From: Deltaproteobacteria bacterium
Lineage (GTDB): Bacteria; Myxococcota_A; Polyangia; Haliangiales; Haliangiaceae
Reading direction: 5' to 3'
DNA length: 36,880 nt
Assembly (NCBI GenBank): GCA_019237945.1
Contig: JAFAOG010000530.1
Span: 1-36,880 of the forward strand
A model generated the notes under the pieces. The model worked only from the letters and a program-made list of their open reading frames with translations. It was not told the DNA's origin and searched no databases. Shown in pieces: positions 16,901-27,437 of this stretch. Position 1 is the first letter of the stretch, and every line of letters begins with the position of its first letter. A program made the translations under genes and the position numbers.

Positions 16901-16932
16901 GACGGCAGGGCGTTGATCTCAGATCCGGGCGG

Positions 16933-18870
16933 TCACCGCAAGGGCTCGGCGTCGTCGCTCCAGGCGCTGCCGTGCGCGTCGATCGAATCGACGTAGTTCA
17001 CGAACTGCGCGTAGTACGGGTGCTCGCCGAGCGTGGCGGAGTCCGCGACGACGAGCAGGAACCGCTTCGCGCGCGTCAGGGCAACGTTCATCCGACGCGT
17101 GTTCGCGAGGAAGCCGAGCTCGCCGGAGTCGTTGCTGCGGACGAGGTCGACGATCACGGCTTCCTTCTCGCGGCCCTGGAAGCCGTCGACGGTGCCGACC
17201 TCGACGCCCGCGGCGCGCTCCTCGCGCAAGAGGTCGCGGAGCCGGCGCGCCTGCGCGGAGTAGGCGGCGATGATCGCGAGGTCGGTCGGCTTGAGGCCGC
17301 GCGACAGCAGGCGGCGTGCCTCGGCCGCGACGCGCTCGGCGTTGCCGCTGTTGAACGTCGACGGATCGAACGAGTAGGCGGGCAGGTTGTTGAGCGAGCC
17401 GCCCGGATCGAAGTCGGTCCGCTCCTCGAGCCAGTCCTTGCCGGCGGTGTCGACGAACCACACCGGCTTGGCGCGCGCGGGGTCCGGGGCGACGGCGAGG
17501 TCGGCGAGCGTGCGGTGCGCGACCTCGGGGGCGGCGACGAGCTTGCCATCGTACATCGAGCGCGACGGGAACTCCATGATCTGCTCGTGCATGCGGTGCT
17601 GCTGCTCGAGCATCACGCTCGGCGCGCCGCTCTCGATCAGTCGTTCGAAGACGGTGGTGCCGAGCGTCGCCTCGAGCTGCGGGCCGCCGGTGACGACGGG
17701 GCCGAGCTGGTGCGGATCGCCGGCGAGCACGGAGACCTTCGCGCGCGACAGCGGGATCAGCAGCAGCGGATCGGGTGCCTGGGTCGCCTCGTCGACGATC
17801 GCGCAGTCGAACTGCGTGTCGCCGAGGATCGGATGGTCGCAGCCAACGCACGTCGCGAGGATCACGTCGGCGCGATCGATGATCAGCCGCTCCGCATTCG
17901 CGATCTCGCGCGCGGCATCGCGATCGAGCGCGCGCGCTTCCTGCCACAGCTCTTTCGCCTCGGCGCCGCGCTTGCCGGTCGCGCTCTTGCGCAGCACGCG
18001 TGCGCGGTCGCGCCACTCGCGCGCGAGGTCCATCGCGCCGTCCTTCGCGATCTGTCCGTCGACGGTGATCGATGCGAGCGCCGGCGATACGCGCGCCGGA
18101 TGGCCGAGGCGGATCGCGCGGACGCCCGCATCGGCGAGCCGGATCCCGAGGTTGTCGACGGCCGTATTCGACGGCGCGGCGCACAGCACGCGCTCGCCGC
18201 GCGCGACGCGCTGGCGGACGACCTCGACGAGCGTGCGCGTCTTGCCGGTGCCGGGCGGGCCCCAGATCAGCGCGATGTCGCCCGAGCGCAGCGCACCGGA
18301 GACGGCGTCGCGCTGCTTGTCGTCGAGCTCGGTGTCGAGCGGCTCCCACGTGATCGGTGCGAACGGGTGCGGCTCCTTGACGAGCGCGGCGACGTCGCGC
18401 AGCCGCGCGAGATCGCTGACGGCGAGCGCCGCCTTCGCACGGGCGAGTGCGCGATCGCCGCGATCGAACGTGACCTCCGGCGCTTCCGGATCGAGGGCGT
18501 AGTCGCGGTCGAGCTCCTCGACCGGATGATCGAGCATCAGCCAGACGCTCTGCTCGTCGCGGCGCTCGAACACGCCTCGCACGGCGCTGGGCTCCTCGGG
18601 ATGCTCGGCCCACAGCCGGATCGGGTCGCCGGGCGCGAGGCGCAGGTTGTCGAGGTCGACCTGCTCGGGGACCGCGACCCGCACGCGCACGCGGTCGCCG
18701 GGGCCGGACTGCTCGTCGACGATGCGCAGGTTTCCGAGTGCGATTCCGAGTGCGACTCGTTCGACGAGCGTGCGGCCGCTGCGCTCCATCGCGATGCGTG
18801 CGCGCTGTGCGGCTCGCTCCGCGCGCCATGCGGACGCGAGCTGATCGAGCCATTCGGTCGCCGTCGCCAC
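16933..18870 (-). CDS. SF1B DNA/RNA helicase, UPF1/IGHMBP2-like
   Basis: A 645-aa protein. The N-terminal ~175 residues form the beta-rich domain of UPF1-like helicases. The helicase motifs follow in order: Q-like region DDKQRDAV, Walker A GPPGTGKT (204-211), motif Ia AAPSNTAVDNL (231-241), motif II DEATQ (360-364), motif III GDPHQLGP (384-391), motif IV QHRMHEQI, motif V VDGFQGREKEAV (561-572) and motif VI RRMNVALTRAK (592-602). All ATPase residues are intact. The family unwinds DNA, RNA or hybrids 5' to 3'; the physiological substrate here is not known. The GTG at 18870 is chosen because TACCCT precedes it by 7 nt and the upstream extension has no homology-like sequence. It is divergent from the acyl-CoA synthetase, 25 bp apart. 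Confidence 0.94.
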   Translation of the reverse strand: MATATEWLDQLASAWRAERAAQRARIAMERSGRTLVERVALGIALGNLRIVDEQSGPGDRVRVRVAVPEQVDLDNLRLAPGDPIRLWAEHPEEPSAVRGVFERRDEQSVWLMLDHPVEELDRDYALDPEAPEVTFDRGDRALARAKAALAVSDLARLRDVAALVKEPHPFAPITWEPLDTELDDKQRDAVSGALRSGDIALIWGPPGTGKTRTLVEVVRQRVARGERVLCAAPSNTAVDNLGIRLADAGVRAIRLGHPARVSPALASITVDGQIAKDGAMDLAREWRDRARVLRKSATGKRGAEAKELWQEARALDRDAAREIANAERLIIDRADVILATCVGCDHPILGDTQFDCAIVDEATQAPDPLLLIPLSRAKVSVLAGDPHQLGPVVTGGPQLEATLGTTVFERLIESGAPSVMLEQQHRMHEQIMEFPSRSMYDGKLVAAPEVAHRTLADLAVAPDPARAKPVWFVDTAGKDWLEERTDFDPGGSLNNLPAYSFDPSTFNSGNAERVAAEARRLLSRGLKPTDLAIIAAYSAQARRLRDLLREERAAGVEVGTVDGFQGREKEAVIVDLVRSNDSGELGFLANTRRMNVALTRAKRFLLVVADSATLGEHPYYAQFVNYVDSIDAHGSAWSDDAEPLR

Positions 18871-18877
18871 GGGCGTT

Positions 18878-18887
18878 AGGGTAGCAT
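18878..18887. promoter_or_regulatory. Interlocked -10 hexamers of the helicase/acyl-CoA synthetase pair
   Basis: TACCCT on the minus strand (18883-18878) ends 7 nt before the helicase GTG. TAGCAT on the plus strand (18882-18887) ends 8 nt before the synthetase ATG. The two hexamers share two base pairs, so only one direction can be open at a time. A TGC precedes the minus-strand hexamer (extended -10 pattern). Confidence 0.5.
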
Positions 18888-18895
18888 CCGGCGCG

Positions 18896-20734
<1,839 letters not shown>

Positions 20735-20764
20735 GACCGCCGTCTCGCGCGTTCAACGAAGAGC

Positions 20765-21898
20765 ATGAAGAGCCTCGTCATCCTGGCCGCGCTCGCTTCC
20801 ACGGCGAACGCCGAGCCCGCCGAGTTCATCGCGGACGCCAAGGAGCTGTACACGGTCGCCGCGTGCGGCGGTGGCGGCGTTCCGCCCGAGATCGAGAAGA
20901 TCGTCGACCATCACTGCAAGGCGATCAACGAGCGGCTCGTGAAGTTCCGCGCGCTGTACTTCGACAAGGGCAAGACGTTCTTCGACAAGCTCGTCCCCGC
21001 CGACGCACCGACGACCATCGTCTATCCGTTCGGCGGCGGCGACTTGCTGAGCGCGCTCGTCGCGTTCCCGAACGCAACCGAGATCACGACGATCTCGCTC
21101 GAGCAGGCCGGCGATCCGCGCCGCCTCGCGACGCTGAAACCGGCGCAGGTCGAGGCCTCGCTCGGCATGCTGCGCCTCGAGATCGGGGGCCTGATCTCGG
21201 TCGGCTCGAACACGAGCGAGAACCTCTCCGATCAGCAGCGCAACGACATCCCCGGACAGGTCGCGTCGTTCATGCTCGCGCTCGTCGCGGGCGGCTACGA
21301 GCCGGTGTCGATGCGCTACTTCACGATCGACGACGCGGGCGACCTCCACTACCTCGAGCAATCCGAGATCGACGAGCTCGACAAGCAGGCCGGCAAGAGC
21401 CTCAAGGGCGACTGGAAGCCGCCGACGTTCTCGCCCGCGTTCGCGAACGTCGAGATCCAGTACCGCAAGGTCGGCGAGACGCAGCTCCGCGTGCATCGCC
21501 ACATCGGCTGGAACCTCGGCAACGATTATCTCAAGAAGCACCCGCAGCTGATCCGCCACCTCGAGAAGAAGGGCTCGGTCACCGTGCTCGTGAAGGGCGC
21601 GAGCTATCTATTGTGGCGCGGCGACTTCTCGCGGATGCGCGAGTACATCCTCGATCACCTCAAGTGGATGCTGTCGGACTCGACCGGCATCCCGCCGAAG
21701 TACGCCAAGCCGGCCGGCATGATCCAGGAGACGTACGGCGACTACAACGGCGCGTTCCTCGAGGGTGCGCAGGCGAACCCGCACGACGAGGACATGATCG
21801 CGCTGTGGAAGGGCCAGCGCCGCCGCGCGCTGCCGTTCAGGTTCGGCTACGTCGACAAGGACAAGCAGGCGCACCTGCTCGTCACGCGCCCGCGCTAG
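20765..21898 (+). CDS. Exported conserved hypothetical protein, 377 aa
   Basis: The signal peptide MKSLVILAALASTANA is followed by Glu17 (signal peptidase I type). The mature protein has a Cys/Gly patch (AACGGGGVPPEIEK), a helical segment and IVYPFGGGDLLSALVAFPNATEITTISLEQAGDP. The last resembles a block (YPFSGPDFL...FFPNA...GLEPVG) that I recall from uncharacterised exported proteins in Bacteroidota and Spirochaetes. Residues about 240-330 include HIGWNLGNDYL and GASYLLWRGDFSRMREYILDH. No catalytic motif is recognised. It follows the acyl-CoA synthetase by 30 bp and is probably in the same transcript, so a periplasmic lipid-related role is possible but only inferred. The stop overlaps the phospholipase C stop within CTAG. 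Confidence 0.78.
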   Translation: MKSLVILAALASTANAEPAEFIADAKELYTVAACGGGGVPPEIEKIVDHHCKAINERLVKFRALYFDKGKTFFDKLVPADAPTTIVYPFGGGDLLSALVAFPNATEITTISLEQAGDPRRLATLKPAQVEASLGMLRLEIGGLISVGSNTSENLSDQQRNDIPGQVASFMLALVAGGYEPVSMRYFTIDDAGDLHYLEQSEIDELDKQAGKSLKGDWKPPTFSPAFANVEIQYRKVGETQLRVHRHIGWNLGNDYLKKHPQLIRHLEKKGSVTVLVKGASYLLWRGDFSRMREYILDHLKWMLSDSTGIPPKYAKPAGMIQETYGDYNGAFLEGAQANPHDEDMIALWKGQRRRALPFRFGYVDKDKQAHLLVTRPR

Positions 21899-22809
21899 CT
21901 CTGCGCGATCACGAGGAAGCTCGCGGTGTCGCCGATCGCGGCGTTCATCGCGGCGACGATCGATGCGTTGACGCTGGCGTCGTTCTGCCAGCACTCCGTG
22001 TGATCGAACCAGTACGACGAGAACGGGGAGCAGCGCGCGCCATAGACCGCTGCGATCGTCGCCTTCATCGCGGGCCAGCGGTTCTTCGAGCGGTGACCGA
22101 CGTTATCGATGAACGTCGCGAGCGCCTCGGCCGGAGGTCCGTTCCACGACGTGTTCCCGGCGCCGGTCTGCAGCCCGATCGCGTACTCCTCGACGTTCGT
22201 GTGCAGATGGATCGGGTAGTCCGTCGCCGCGTAGTTCGACGCGTGCATCGGCTGGGTGAGGTCGGTCAAGAAGTGCAGGGCGAGGCCGAGCTCGTAGCAG
22301 CCGTCGGTGATGTTGTTCGCGGCGAGCAACGACTTCGCGTTGGCGAGATGAGCGATCGTCTCGGTCTTCGCGGTCGGCGTCGTGTTGCCCTTGTAGTTCT
22401 TGCCGGTGTCGGGATCGTAGAAATGGCCCTGCCAGGTCGCGCCCGATGCGGCGATCGTGGCCGTCGACGACGTCGGCGTCAGATCGAACCAGCCGCCGTT
22501 GTACTGGTGGCGGTAGTCGGCGTCGTAGAGCCCCTGGCGCCAGCGCGTCGTGCATGCCGAGCTCGTCAGCCGGGCGCGTGCACGCGCGGCATCCGGCAGA
22601 TCGGAGCGCCGGGCAAGCGCGTCGATCGCGCGGTCGACGATCCACAGGTGCGTGCTGCCCGCTTCGTCGGCGACACTGTTTGTCGACCAGTAGGGCGTCT
22701 TGGCGCCCGACGGCGGCGTCTCGTCGGCGGTCTCGGGAGAAGGTTCCTCGGCGCAGGCGGGGAGGGCAGAGATCAGGGCGCAGCTCAGGGCCGCAGCGCG
22801 GTACGTCAT
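21895..22809 (-). CDS. Zinc-dependent phospholipase C (Bacillus cereus PC-PLC / alpha-toxin family)
   Basis: An exported phospholipase of the zinc metallophospholipase C family, which hydrolyses phosphatidylcholine and related lipids to diacylglycerol and phosphoryl base. With the ATG at 22821 (308 aa), all nine zinc-ligand positions of the B. cereus enzyme can be placed: Trp45 (mature N-terminal Trp1), His58 in GSTHLWIVDRAID, Asp102 in GLYDADY, His133 in GHFYDPDTG, His183 and Asp187 in LHFLTDLTQ, His193 in PMH, His207 and Glu211 in HTNVEE. The mature part of about 264 residues agrees with the family. A signal ending LPAC precedes a ~22-residue propeptide, so processing before Trp45 is needed for activity. 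I prefer the ATG at 22809 (signal begins MTYRAAALSCALISALPAC); 22821 adds four residues. Confidence 0.93.
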   Translation of the reverse strand: MTYRAAALSCALISALPACAEEPSPETADETPPSGAKTPYWSTNSVADEAGSTHLWIVDRAIDALARRSDLPDAARARARLTSSACTTRWRQGLYDADYRHQYNGGWFDLTPTSSTATIAASGATWQGHFYDPDTGKNYKGNTTPTAKTETIAHLANAKSLLAANNITDGCYELGLALHFLTDLTQPMHASNYAATDYPIHLHTNVEEYAIGLQTGAGNTSWNGPPAEALATFIDNVGHRSKNRWPAMKATIAAVYGARCSPFSSYWFDHTECWQNDASVNASIVAAMNAAIGDTASFLVIAQS

Positions 22810-22879
22810 CCGCGCAGCCATAACCCGGTTCAGGTCCCGGTGTCACAAACCTGTGTTGACCAAGTGACGCGCTTGCGAC

Positions 22880-25312
22880 TCAGCCGAACCAGTAGCTGAG
22901 CTTGATCGCGAACGTGTGGATGCCGTTTGCGCTGAGGTGCGCATCGGCGCGCGCCTGCTGCCACACGACGTAGAGGATGCTGCCGGGCCGGAACTCCCAT
23001 CGCACGACGGCGGTCGATCGCACCGACAGCACGCGGTAGTCGGGCCTGGCGATCGGCTCGCTGCCGGCGCCGAACCAGTCGATCTGCGACGAGCCGGGCG
23101 CGTGGAGCTGGCCGAGCTGGTCGTAGTTGCCGATCGACAGGAACGGCTGCGCGTAGAGCGTGGCGACGAGATCGGGCGACAGCGACCAGGTCGCGCGCAG
23201 CTCGAGCGCGGCGTCGGTGCGGTGCAGGTGGCCGAAGATGTACTGGTCGCCGACGGTCGCGACGTACTGGCGGTGCGTCTCGACGCGCGTGAACGACGGC
23301 GCCAGATCGAGCCGCAAGGCGGAGGTCGCCCGCAGCGTCATTTGCGCGGTGGCGATCACGCCCTGCTGCAGCGTCTCGCTGCCGTCGACCTCGACATCGA
23401 GCACGACCTGACGTGCGCGGCCCGGCGGCGACGACGCATTCAGCTCGACTCCCTCCCACCAGCCGAGGCCCATCCGCGGGCCACCGCGCGTGAGGTCGTT
23501 CGACATTCCCGGTGGGGCGACGCGCGCGAAGATGCCGCCGTTCCAGAAGCTCGTCAGCGTGCCGCCCGCGCCCGCGTGCAGATCGGGCTGCTTGCGGAGC
23601 GCGCCGAAGTCCCAGCCCTGGCCGCCGCCCGCGAACACCGTCCAGTTGAGCACGCGCTTGCTCGGCGTCGTTTGCGTGCGCCTCACCTCGCCGGCGGCTG
23701 TGATCGTATCGGCGTTCTGCAGCGCGCCGACGTCGTTGATCTCGAAGCCCGGCGAGACCGCTTCGGCCTGCACGTTGCCGCGCCACAGCCCGGCTCGCTT
23801 CGTCGCGCTGATCCCGCCGGCCCAGCCGCTGAGATCGTGCGCGTCGGTGTCGAGGTGGACGTGATGCGTGTCGGGACGCTGGAAGTAATGCGTCGAGGTC
23901 TCCTCGATCGCGGTGATCGCGGCGGCACTGCCGTGGACATGACTCGCACCGGCATACGCATCGAGCTCGTACTCGCCGTCCTCGGTGCGCAGCCGCGTGT
24001 CGCCACCGCCCGCCTCGGCGTTGCTCGCGAGCAGCGGCTTCGTCTCGGGCGTCAGGTCGCGGCCGACCACCGTCGCCGTCGCGCCGATCACGCTCGCGCC
24101 GATCTGCTGCTCCATCCGTCCCGCGCCCCAGGCCGACAGCGGCGACACGACCACCGGTTGCTTGACGCCGTTGAGCACAGCCGTCGCGGTCGTCTCGTCG
24201 GTCACGGCGCCGAGCAGCGCGACCTGCGTTTCGGGCGCGACGTAACCGCCCGCCGCGAGCGCGCCGAGGATGCGCACCTGCGTCGGTAGATCGATCTCGT
24301 CGGCCGCCGGCAGCGCGCGCGGCAACGCGCCGATGCGCCGGCTGTAGAAGTAGGTCTGCGGCGCGTTCGCGAACAGCGTGTTGTTCTCGACGAAGAACGG
24401 CCGCTTCTCGGGCAGCCGCACCTCGTACGCGGTCAGGTTGACGAACGCCGGATCCGCATCGACCTGCCCGAAGTCGGGATTGATCGTGCCGGTGACGGTC
24501 AGCGCAGGCAGCGGGCGAAGCTTGACGTCGAGGCCCGCGTTGAATTGCGTGCGCGCGCGCTGGGCAAACGCGCCGCTCGGCGATTCATCGACGGTCAGCG
24601 CGCTCGCGACGTACGGCAACAGCTCGAGGCCGAGCCCCGCGTGCACCGGCGGCAGGTCGGTCAGCTGCCCGAAGAAGCTCGCCCACGCGGTGCGATCGAG
24701 CGGCACCGGGATCCAGAACACGTCCTCGTTCGTGTGCGGCACGTACCAGTTGAAGTCGATGCCCCAGCTCGTCTGCGGCTCGGTCGGCAGGCGCAGCTGC
24801 GACAGCGGAATCGCCATCTCCGTCGACCAGCCGTCGGGCAGGATCCGCGACTGCGCGATCCACACCGGGTTCCACGAGAAGTCGCGTGCCCCCTCGGTAT
24901 CGTCGGTGTGGATCCAGTCGGCGCGCACGCCGCGCGCGGTAACGGCGAACGAGTACGCGAGGCGCCGCGTGTGCGACGGATCGAGGGAGACGATGAATCG
25001 CTCCGCCTGCTGGGTGTCGTCGCGCTGGGTGAGCGCGTCGTCGACCTCGCCGGGCGCCGACCACATGCGCGCGCCGATATAGAGCGTCGTGTCGTCGATC
25101 GCGACCGCGACCTTCACCGGGTGCGTCGGCGGCGCGCCGAACTTCGGCGACTGCTGCGCGAAGTCGGAGGCGAAGCACGCGGTCTGCCACACCGGATCGG
25201 AGAGGTCGCCGTCGACCTCGATCGTGCCGCGCGCGACCGGCAGCCGCTTGTCATGCGCACACTCGGCGTGCGCGAGCCTCGCAAGCAAGGCCAGGATCAG
25301 AACGACGCGCAC
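22880..25312 (-). CDS. DUF5916 outer-membrane protein with N-terminal CBM9-like domain
   Basis: An 810-aa protein. The GTG start yields a signal peptide VRVVLILALLARLAHA with cleavage before Glu17. Residues about 25-215 are a CBM9-like beta-sandwich (GTIEVDGDLSDPVWQTA; LYIGARMW; GWSTEMAIPLSQL). The DUF5916 region follows with its hallmark blocks INPDFGQVDADPAFVNLTAYE and RLPEKRPFFVENNTLF (about 290-330). The remainder is repeating amphipathic strands ending with a C-terminal aromatic residue region (KLSYWFG), as in outer-membrane beta-barrels. The family is common in Bacteroidota and Myxococcota; its transport or adhesion role is not established. A CBM9-like domain suggests glycan contact. 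The frame continues open upstream, but the signal and TAGACT 7 nt before the GTG set the start. Confidence 0.9.
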   Translation of the reverse strand: MRVVLILALLARLAHAECAHDKRLPVARGTIEVDGDLSDPVWQTACFASDFAQQSPKFGAPPTHPVKVAVAIDDTTLYIGARMWSAPGEVDDALTQRDDTQQAERFIVSLDPSHTRRLAYSFAVTARGVRADWIHTDDTEGARDFSWNPVWIAQSRILPDGWSTEMAIPLSQLRLPTEPQTSWGIDFNWYVPHTNEDVFWIPVPLDRTAWASFFGQLTDLPPVHAGLGLELLPYVASALTVDESPSGAFAQRARTQFNAGLDVKLRPLPALTVTGTINPDFGQVDADPAFVNLTAYEVRLPEKRPFFVENNTLFANAPQTYFYSRRIGALPRALPAADEIDLPTQVRILGALAAGGYVAPETQVALLGAVTDETTATAVLNGVKQPVVVSPLSAWGAGRMEQQIGASVIGATATVVGRDLTPETKPLLASNAEAGGGDTRLRTEDGEYELDAYAGASHVHGSAAAITAIEETSTHYFQRPDTHHVHLDTDAHDLSGWAGGISATKRAGLWRGNVQAEAVSPGFEINDVGALQNADTITAAGEVRRTQTTPSKRVLNWTVFAGGGQGWDFGALRKQPDLHAGAGGTLTSFWNGGIFARVAPPGMSNDLTRGGPRMGLGWWEGVELNASSPPGRARQVVLDVEVDGSETLQQGVIATAQMTLRATSALRLDLAPSFTRVETHRQYVATVGDQYIFGHLHRTDAALELRATWSLSPDLVATLYAQPFLSIGNYDQLGQLHAPGSSQIDWFGAGSEPIARPDYRVLSVRSTAVVRWEFRPGSILYVVWQQARADAHLSANGIHTFAIKLSYWFG

Positions 25313-25319
25313 GCGCGCG

Positions 25320-25325
25320 AGTCTA
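25320..25325 (-). promoter_or_regulatory. -10-like hexamer TAGACT, 7 nt before the DUF5916 GTG
   Basis: On the minus strand TAGACT (overlapping a TTATAG) ends 7 nt before the GTG at 25312. It lies in the 75-bp divergent gap shared with the flippase gene. Confidence 0.5.
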
Positions 25326-25387
25326 TAAGCGCTTCGGTACGTAGAGAAGTTGTCCGTGCGATCCCGGCGTGTTACCCGCAAGGGGAG

Positions 25388-26968
25388 ATGTCGAGCCCGC
25401 TTCCCGTTACGCCCAGCGGCACCGGCGCAGGGCGCGGCGTCCTCTACATCGCGTTCGCGAAGTTCTACTTCCTGATCGTCGGGATGGTCATCCAGTTCCG
25501 CCTGCCGGTGATCCTGTCCGAGGCGGCGTGGGGCGCATTCTCGCTCGTCAACAGCATCGCGAGCTGGTTCAACAACGTCGCGGTGACCGGCACGATCCAG
25601 GCGGTCTCGCGGTTCGCGGCGCAGAATCCGGGGCAGGCGAGGGCGGTCCAGGCGACCGGCCTGCGCATGCACCTGCGGCTCGGGTTGCCGGTCGCGATCG
25701 CGTTCATTGCTGGCTCGCCCGTGATCGCGTGGGCGCTCGGCGATCCGTCGAAGACCAAGCCGCTGATGCTCGCGGGCTTCATCATCGGCGGCTACTCGTT
25801 CTATGCGGTGTTCATCGGCACCGCGAACGGTTTGCGGCTGTTCCACAAGCAGGCCGGGCTCGACATCACGTTCGCGACGCTGCGCGCGGCCGGCCTGCTC
25901 GGCATGGCGATCGCGGGCATGGGCGTCACCGGCGTCGTCGGCGGCTGGGTCGGCGCGGTCGGCCTGATCCTGTGCGCGGCGATCGCGTGGGTCGGACTGC
26001 CGCGGACGAGCGAAAAGCTGCCGGTGCGGCCGATGCTCGTGTACTTCGGCAAGGTCGCCGTCTATCTGTTGCTGTTCAACGGCCTGATGTTCGTCGACAC
26101 GATCCTGCTCAAGCGGATCGTCGGCGATCACTACGCGGGGCTGGTCCCGGAGCTGCGCAAGCACATGCCGCTCGGCGGCTACAAGGATGCGCAGGTCGCG
26201 ACGCTGCTGACCGACGCGCAGGTCGGCTTCTACGCCGCCGCGCAGAACCTCGGGCGCGTCGCGTACCAGGCGATCATCGCGGCGACGTTCGTCGTGTTCC
26301 CGCTGGTGTCGCGCTCGACGTTCACCGACGACCACGAGACGACGAAGCGCTACGTCCAGGTCACCGCGCGCTACAGCGTGATGTTCGCGATGGCGATCGC
26401 CGTCGTGATGGCGGCGAATCCGACCGACGTGCTCGGCCTGCTGTACTCGCCGGCCTATGCGGAGCGCGGCAGCAACGCGCTCGTGTTCCTCGCGTTCGGC
26501 AACGTCGCGTTCAGCATGCTCGCGATCGCGGGCACGATCTTGAACGGCGCCGGCAAGTCGCGGCCGGCGGTCGTGTCGGCCGCGATCACGCTCGCGATCG
26601 CGATCATCGGCAATGCGATCGCGATCTCGATGTACGCCGGCTCGCCGCACGTGCTCGATGTGGCGGCAGCGGTGACCGGCGGCGCGATGCTGATCGGCGC
26701 CATGATCGCGGCGTTCCAGCTGCAGCGGCACTTCGGCGCGACGATGCCGCTGACGAGCCTCGTGCGCATTCTCGTCGCGACCGGCGTCGCGTTCGCGGTC
26801 GGCCGCTTCTTGCCGCTTCACGGCAAGCTGATGACGCTGGTCGAGGCGGTGATCGTCGCCGGCGTGTTCCTCGTCGTCCTCGTCGCGAGCCGGGAGCTCG
26901 GCGCGCGCGATCTACAGGCCATCAAGGCGGTGCGCAGCAAGCGCGGCGCCGGGGAAGGTGAACCATGA
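25388..26968 (+). CDS. Polysaccharide/oligosaccharide flippase (MOP superfamily, Wzx/MviN-like)
   Basis: A 526-aa integral membrane protein with about 14 hydrophobic segments. These include [20 protein letters not shown], a run of small-residue helices ([20 protein letters not shown]) and [18 protein letters not shown] at about 230-250. The last resembles the seventh membrane helix of polysaccharide exporters, with its charged pair. [20 protein letters not shown] is typical of the family's second half. The expected role is to flip lipid-linked sugar units to the periplasmic face. AAGGGGAG lies directly before the ATG, an unusually close ribosome binding site. The stop overlaps the start of the next lipoprotein (ATGA), so both are coupled. 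Confidence 0.9.
   Translation: MSSPLPVTPSGTGAGRGVLYIAFAKFYFLIVGMVIQFRLPVILSEAAWGAFSLVNSIASWFNNVAVTGTIQAVSRFAAQNPGQARAVQATGLRMHLRLGLPVAIAFIAGSPVIAWALGDPSKTKPLMLAGFIIGGYSFYAVFIGTANGLRLFHKQAGLDITFATLRAAGLLGMAIAGMGVTGVVGGWVGAVGLILCAAIAWVGLPRTSEKLPVRPMLVYFGKVAVYLLLFNGLMFVDTILLKRIVGDHYAGLVPELRKHMPLGGYKDAQVATLLTDAQVGFYAAAQNLGRVAYQAIIAATFVVFPLVSRSTFTDDHETTKRYVQVTARYSVMFAMAIAVVMAANPTDVLGLLYSPAYAERGSNALVFLAFGNVAFSMLAIAGTILNGAGKSRPAVVSAAITLAIAIIGNAIAISMYAGSPHVLDVAAAVTGGAMLIGAMIAAFQLQRHFGATMPLTSLVRILVATGVAFAVGRFLPLHGKLMTLVEAVIVAGVFLVVLVASRELGARDLQAIKAVRSKRGAGEGEP
26953..26960 (+). promoter_or_regulatory. Shine-Dalgarno GGAAGGTG for the coupled lipoprotein
   Basis: GGAAGGTG, a good anti-16S match, ends 4 nt before the ATG at 26965. 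It shows that internal operon genes here use a ribosome binding site, unlike the many first genes preceded by TANNNT. Confidence 0.6.
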
Positions 26969-27405
26969 GAGCGATCCTGCTGAGCATTGTCCTGTGCGCG
27001 TGTGGTGGCATCCAGCAGCCGGAGCCGCTGAGCGACGCGATCCGGTCGTACAACGACGGCGTACGCTGGGAGCGCTTCGAGATCGCGGCGGTTCACATTC
27101 CCGTGCGTGAGCGCAGCAAGTTCGTGGACGATGCCGACGAGCGCTCCAAGGACATCAAGATCACCGACTACGACATCGTCAAGGTCGAGCCGCGCGGCGA
27201 CAAGGAAGCCCGGGTGACCGTCAAGCTGTCCTGGTACAAGGAGTCCGAGGGCACCGTGCACGAGACCCGGGCCGTCCAGACCTGGGAGAAGCACGGCAAG
27301 GGGTGGCTCCTCGTCGACGAGTCCCGCGTGAAGGGCCCCGAGATGCCGGGGCTTCCCGAGCCCCTGGCCGTCGGGGAAACCCCGACGAAGCCCGACAAGG
27401 ATTGA
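26965..27405 (+). CDS. Small lipoprotein, 146 aa, translationally coupled to the flippase
   Basis: The signal [13 protein letters not shown] has a lipobox (LCAC, Cys13). The mature protein shows alternating strands and a helix (SDAIRSYNDGVRWERFEIAAVHIP; then DIVKVEPRGDKEARVTVKLSWYKESEGTVHETRAVQTWEKHGKGWLLVDES). This resembles the cystatin/NTF2-like fold of small periplasmic binding modules (low certainty). It begins inside the flippase stop codon (ATGA), implying coupled translation and possibly a shared role in the glycan export step. The TPR protein follows after 32 bp. Function is unknown. Confidence 0.8.
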   Translation: MRAILLSIVLCACGGIQQPEPLSDAIRSYNDGVRWERFEIAAVHIPVRERSKFVDDADERSKDIKITDYDIVKVEPRGDKEARVTVKLSWYKESEGTVHETRAVQTWEKHGKGWLLVDESRVKGPEMPGLPEPLAVGETPTKPDKD

Positions 27406-27419
27406 CGAGCTTCCTGGTG

Positions 27420-27425
27420 TAAGAT
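27420..27425 (+). promoter_or_regulatory. -10-like hexamer TAAGAT before the TPR-protein GTG
   Basis: TAAGAT ends 12 nt before the GTG at 27438, implying a leader of about 5 nt. A TTGACG lies upstream at 27402-27407, but the spacer is only 12 bp, too short for a normal -35/-10 pair. Confidence 0.3.
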
Positions 27426-27437
27426 CGCGGTGTTTCC

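Noticed and set aside
22880..26821. Upstream extension of the DUF5916 frame across the flippase gene
   Set aside because: The extension is antisense to a clear membrane protein and Arg/Asp-rich. The signal peptide at 25312 marks the true start.
27402..27407. TTGACG upstream of the TPR gene as a -35 box
   Set aside because: The spacer to TAAGAT is 12 bp, outside the range that sigma70-type polymerases use.
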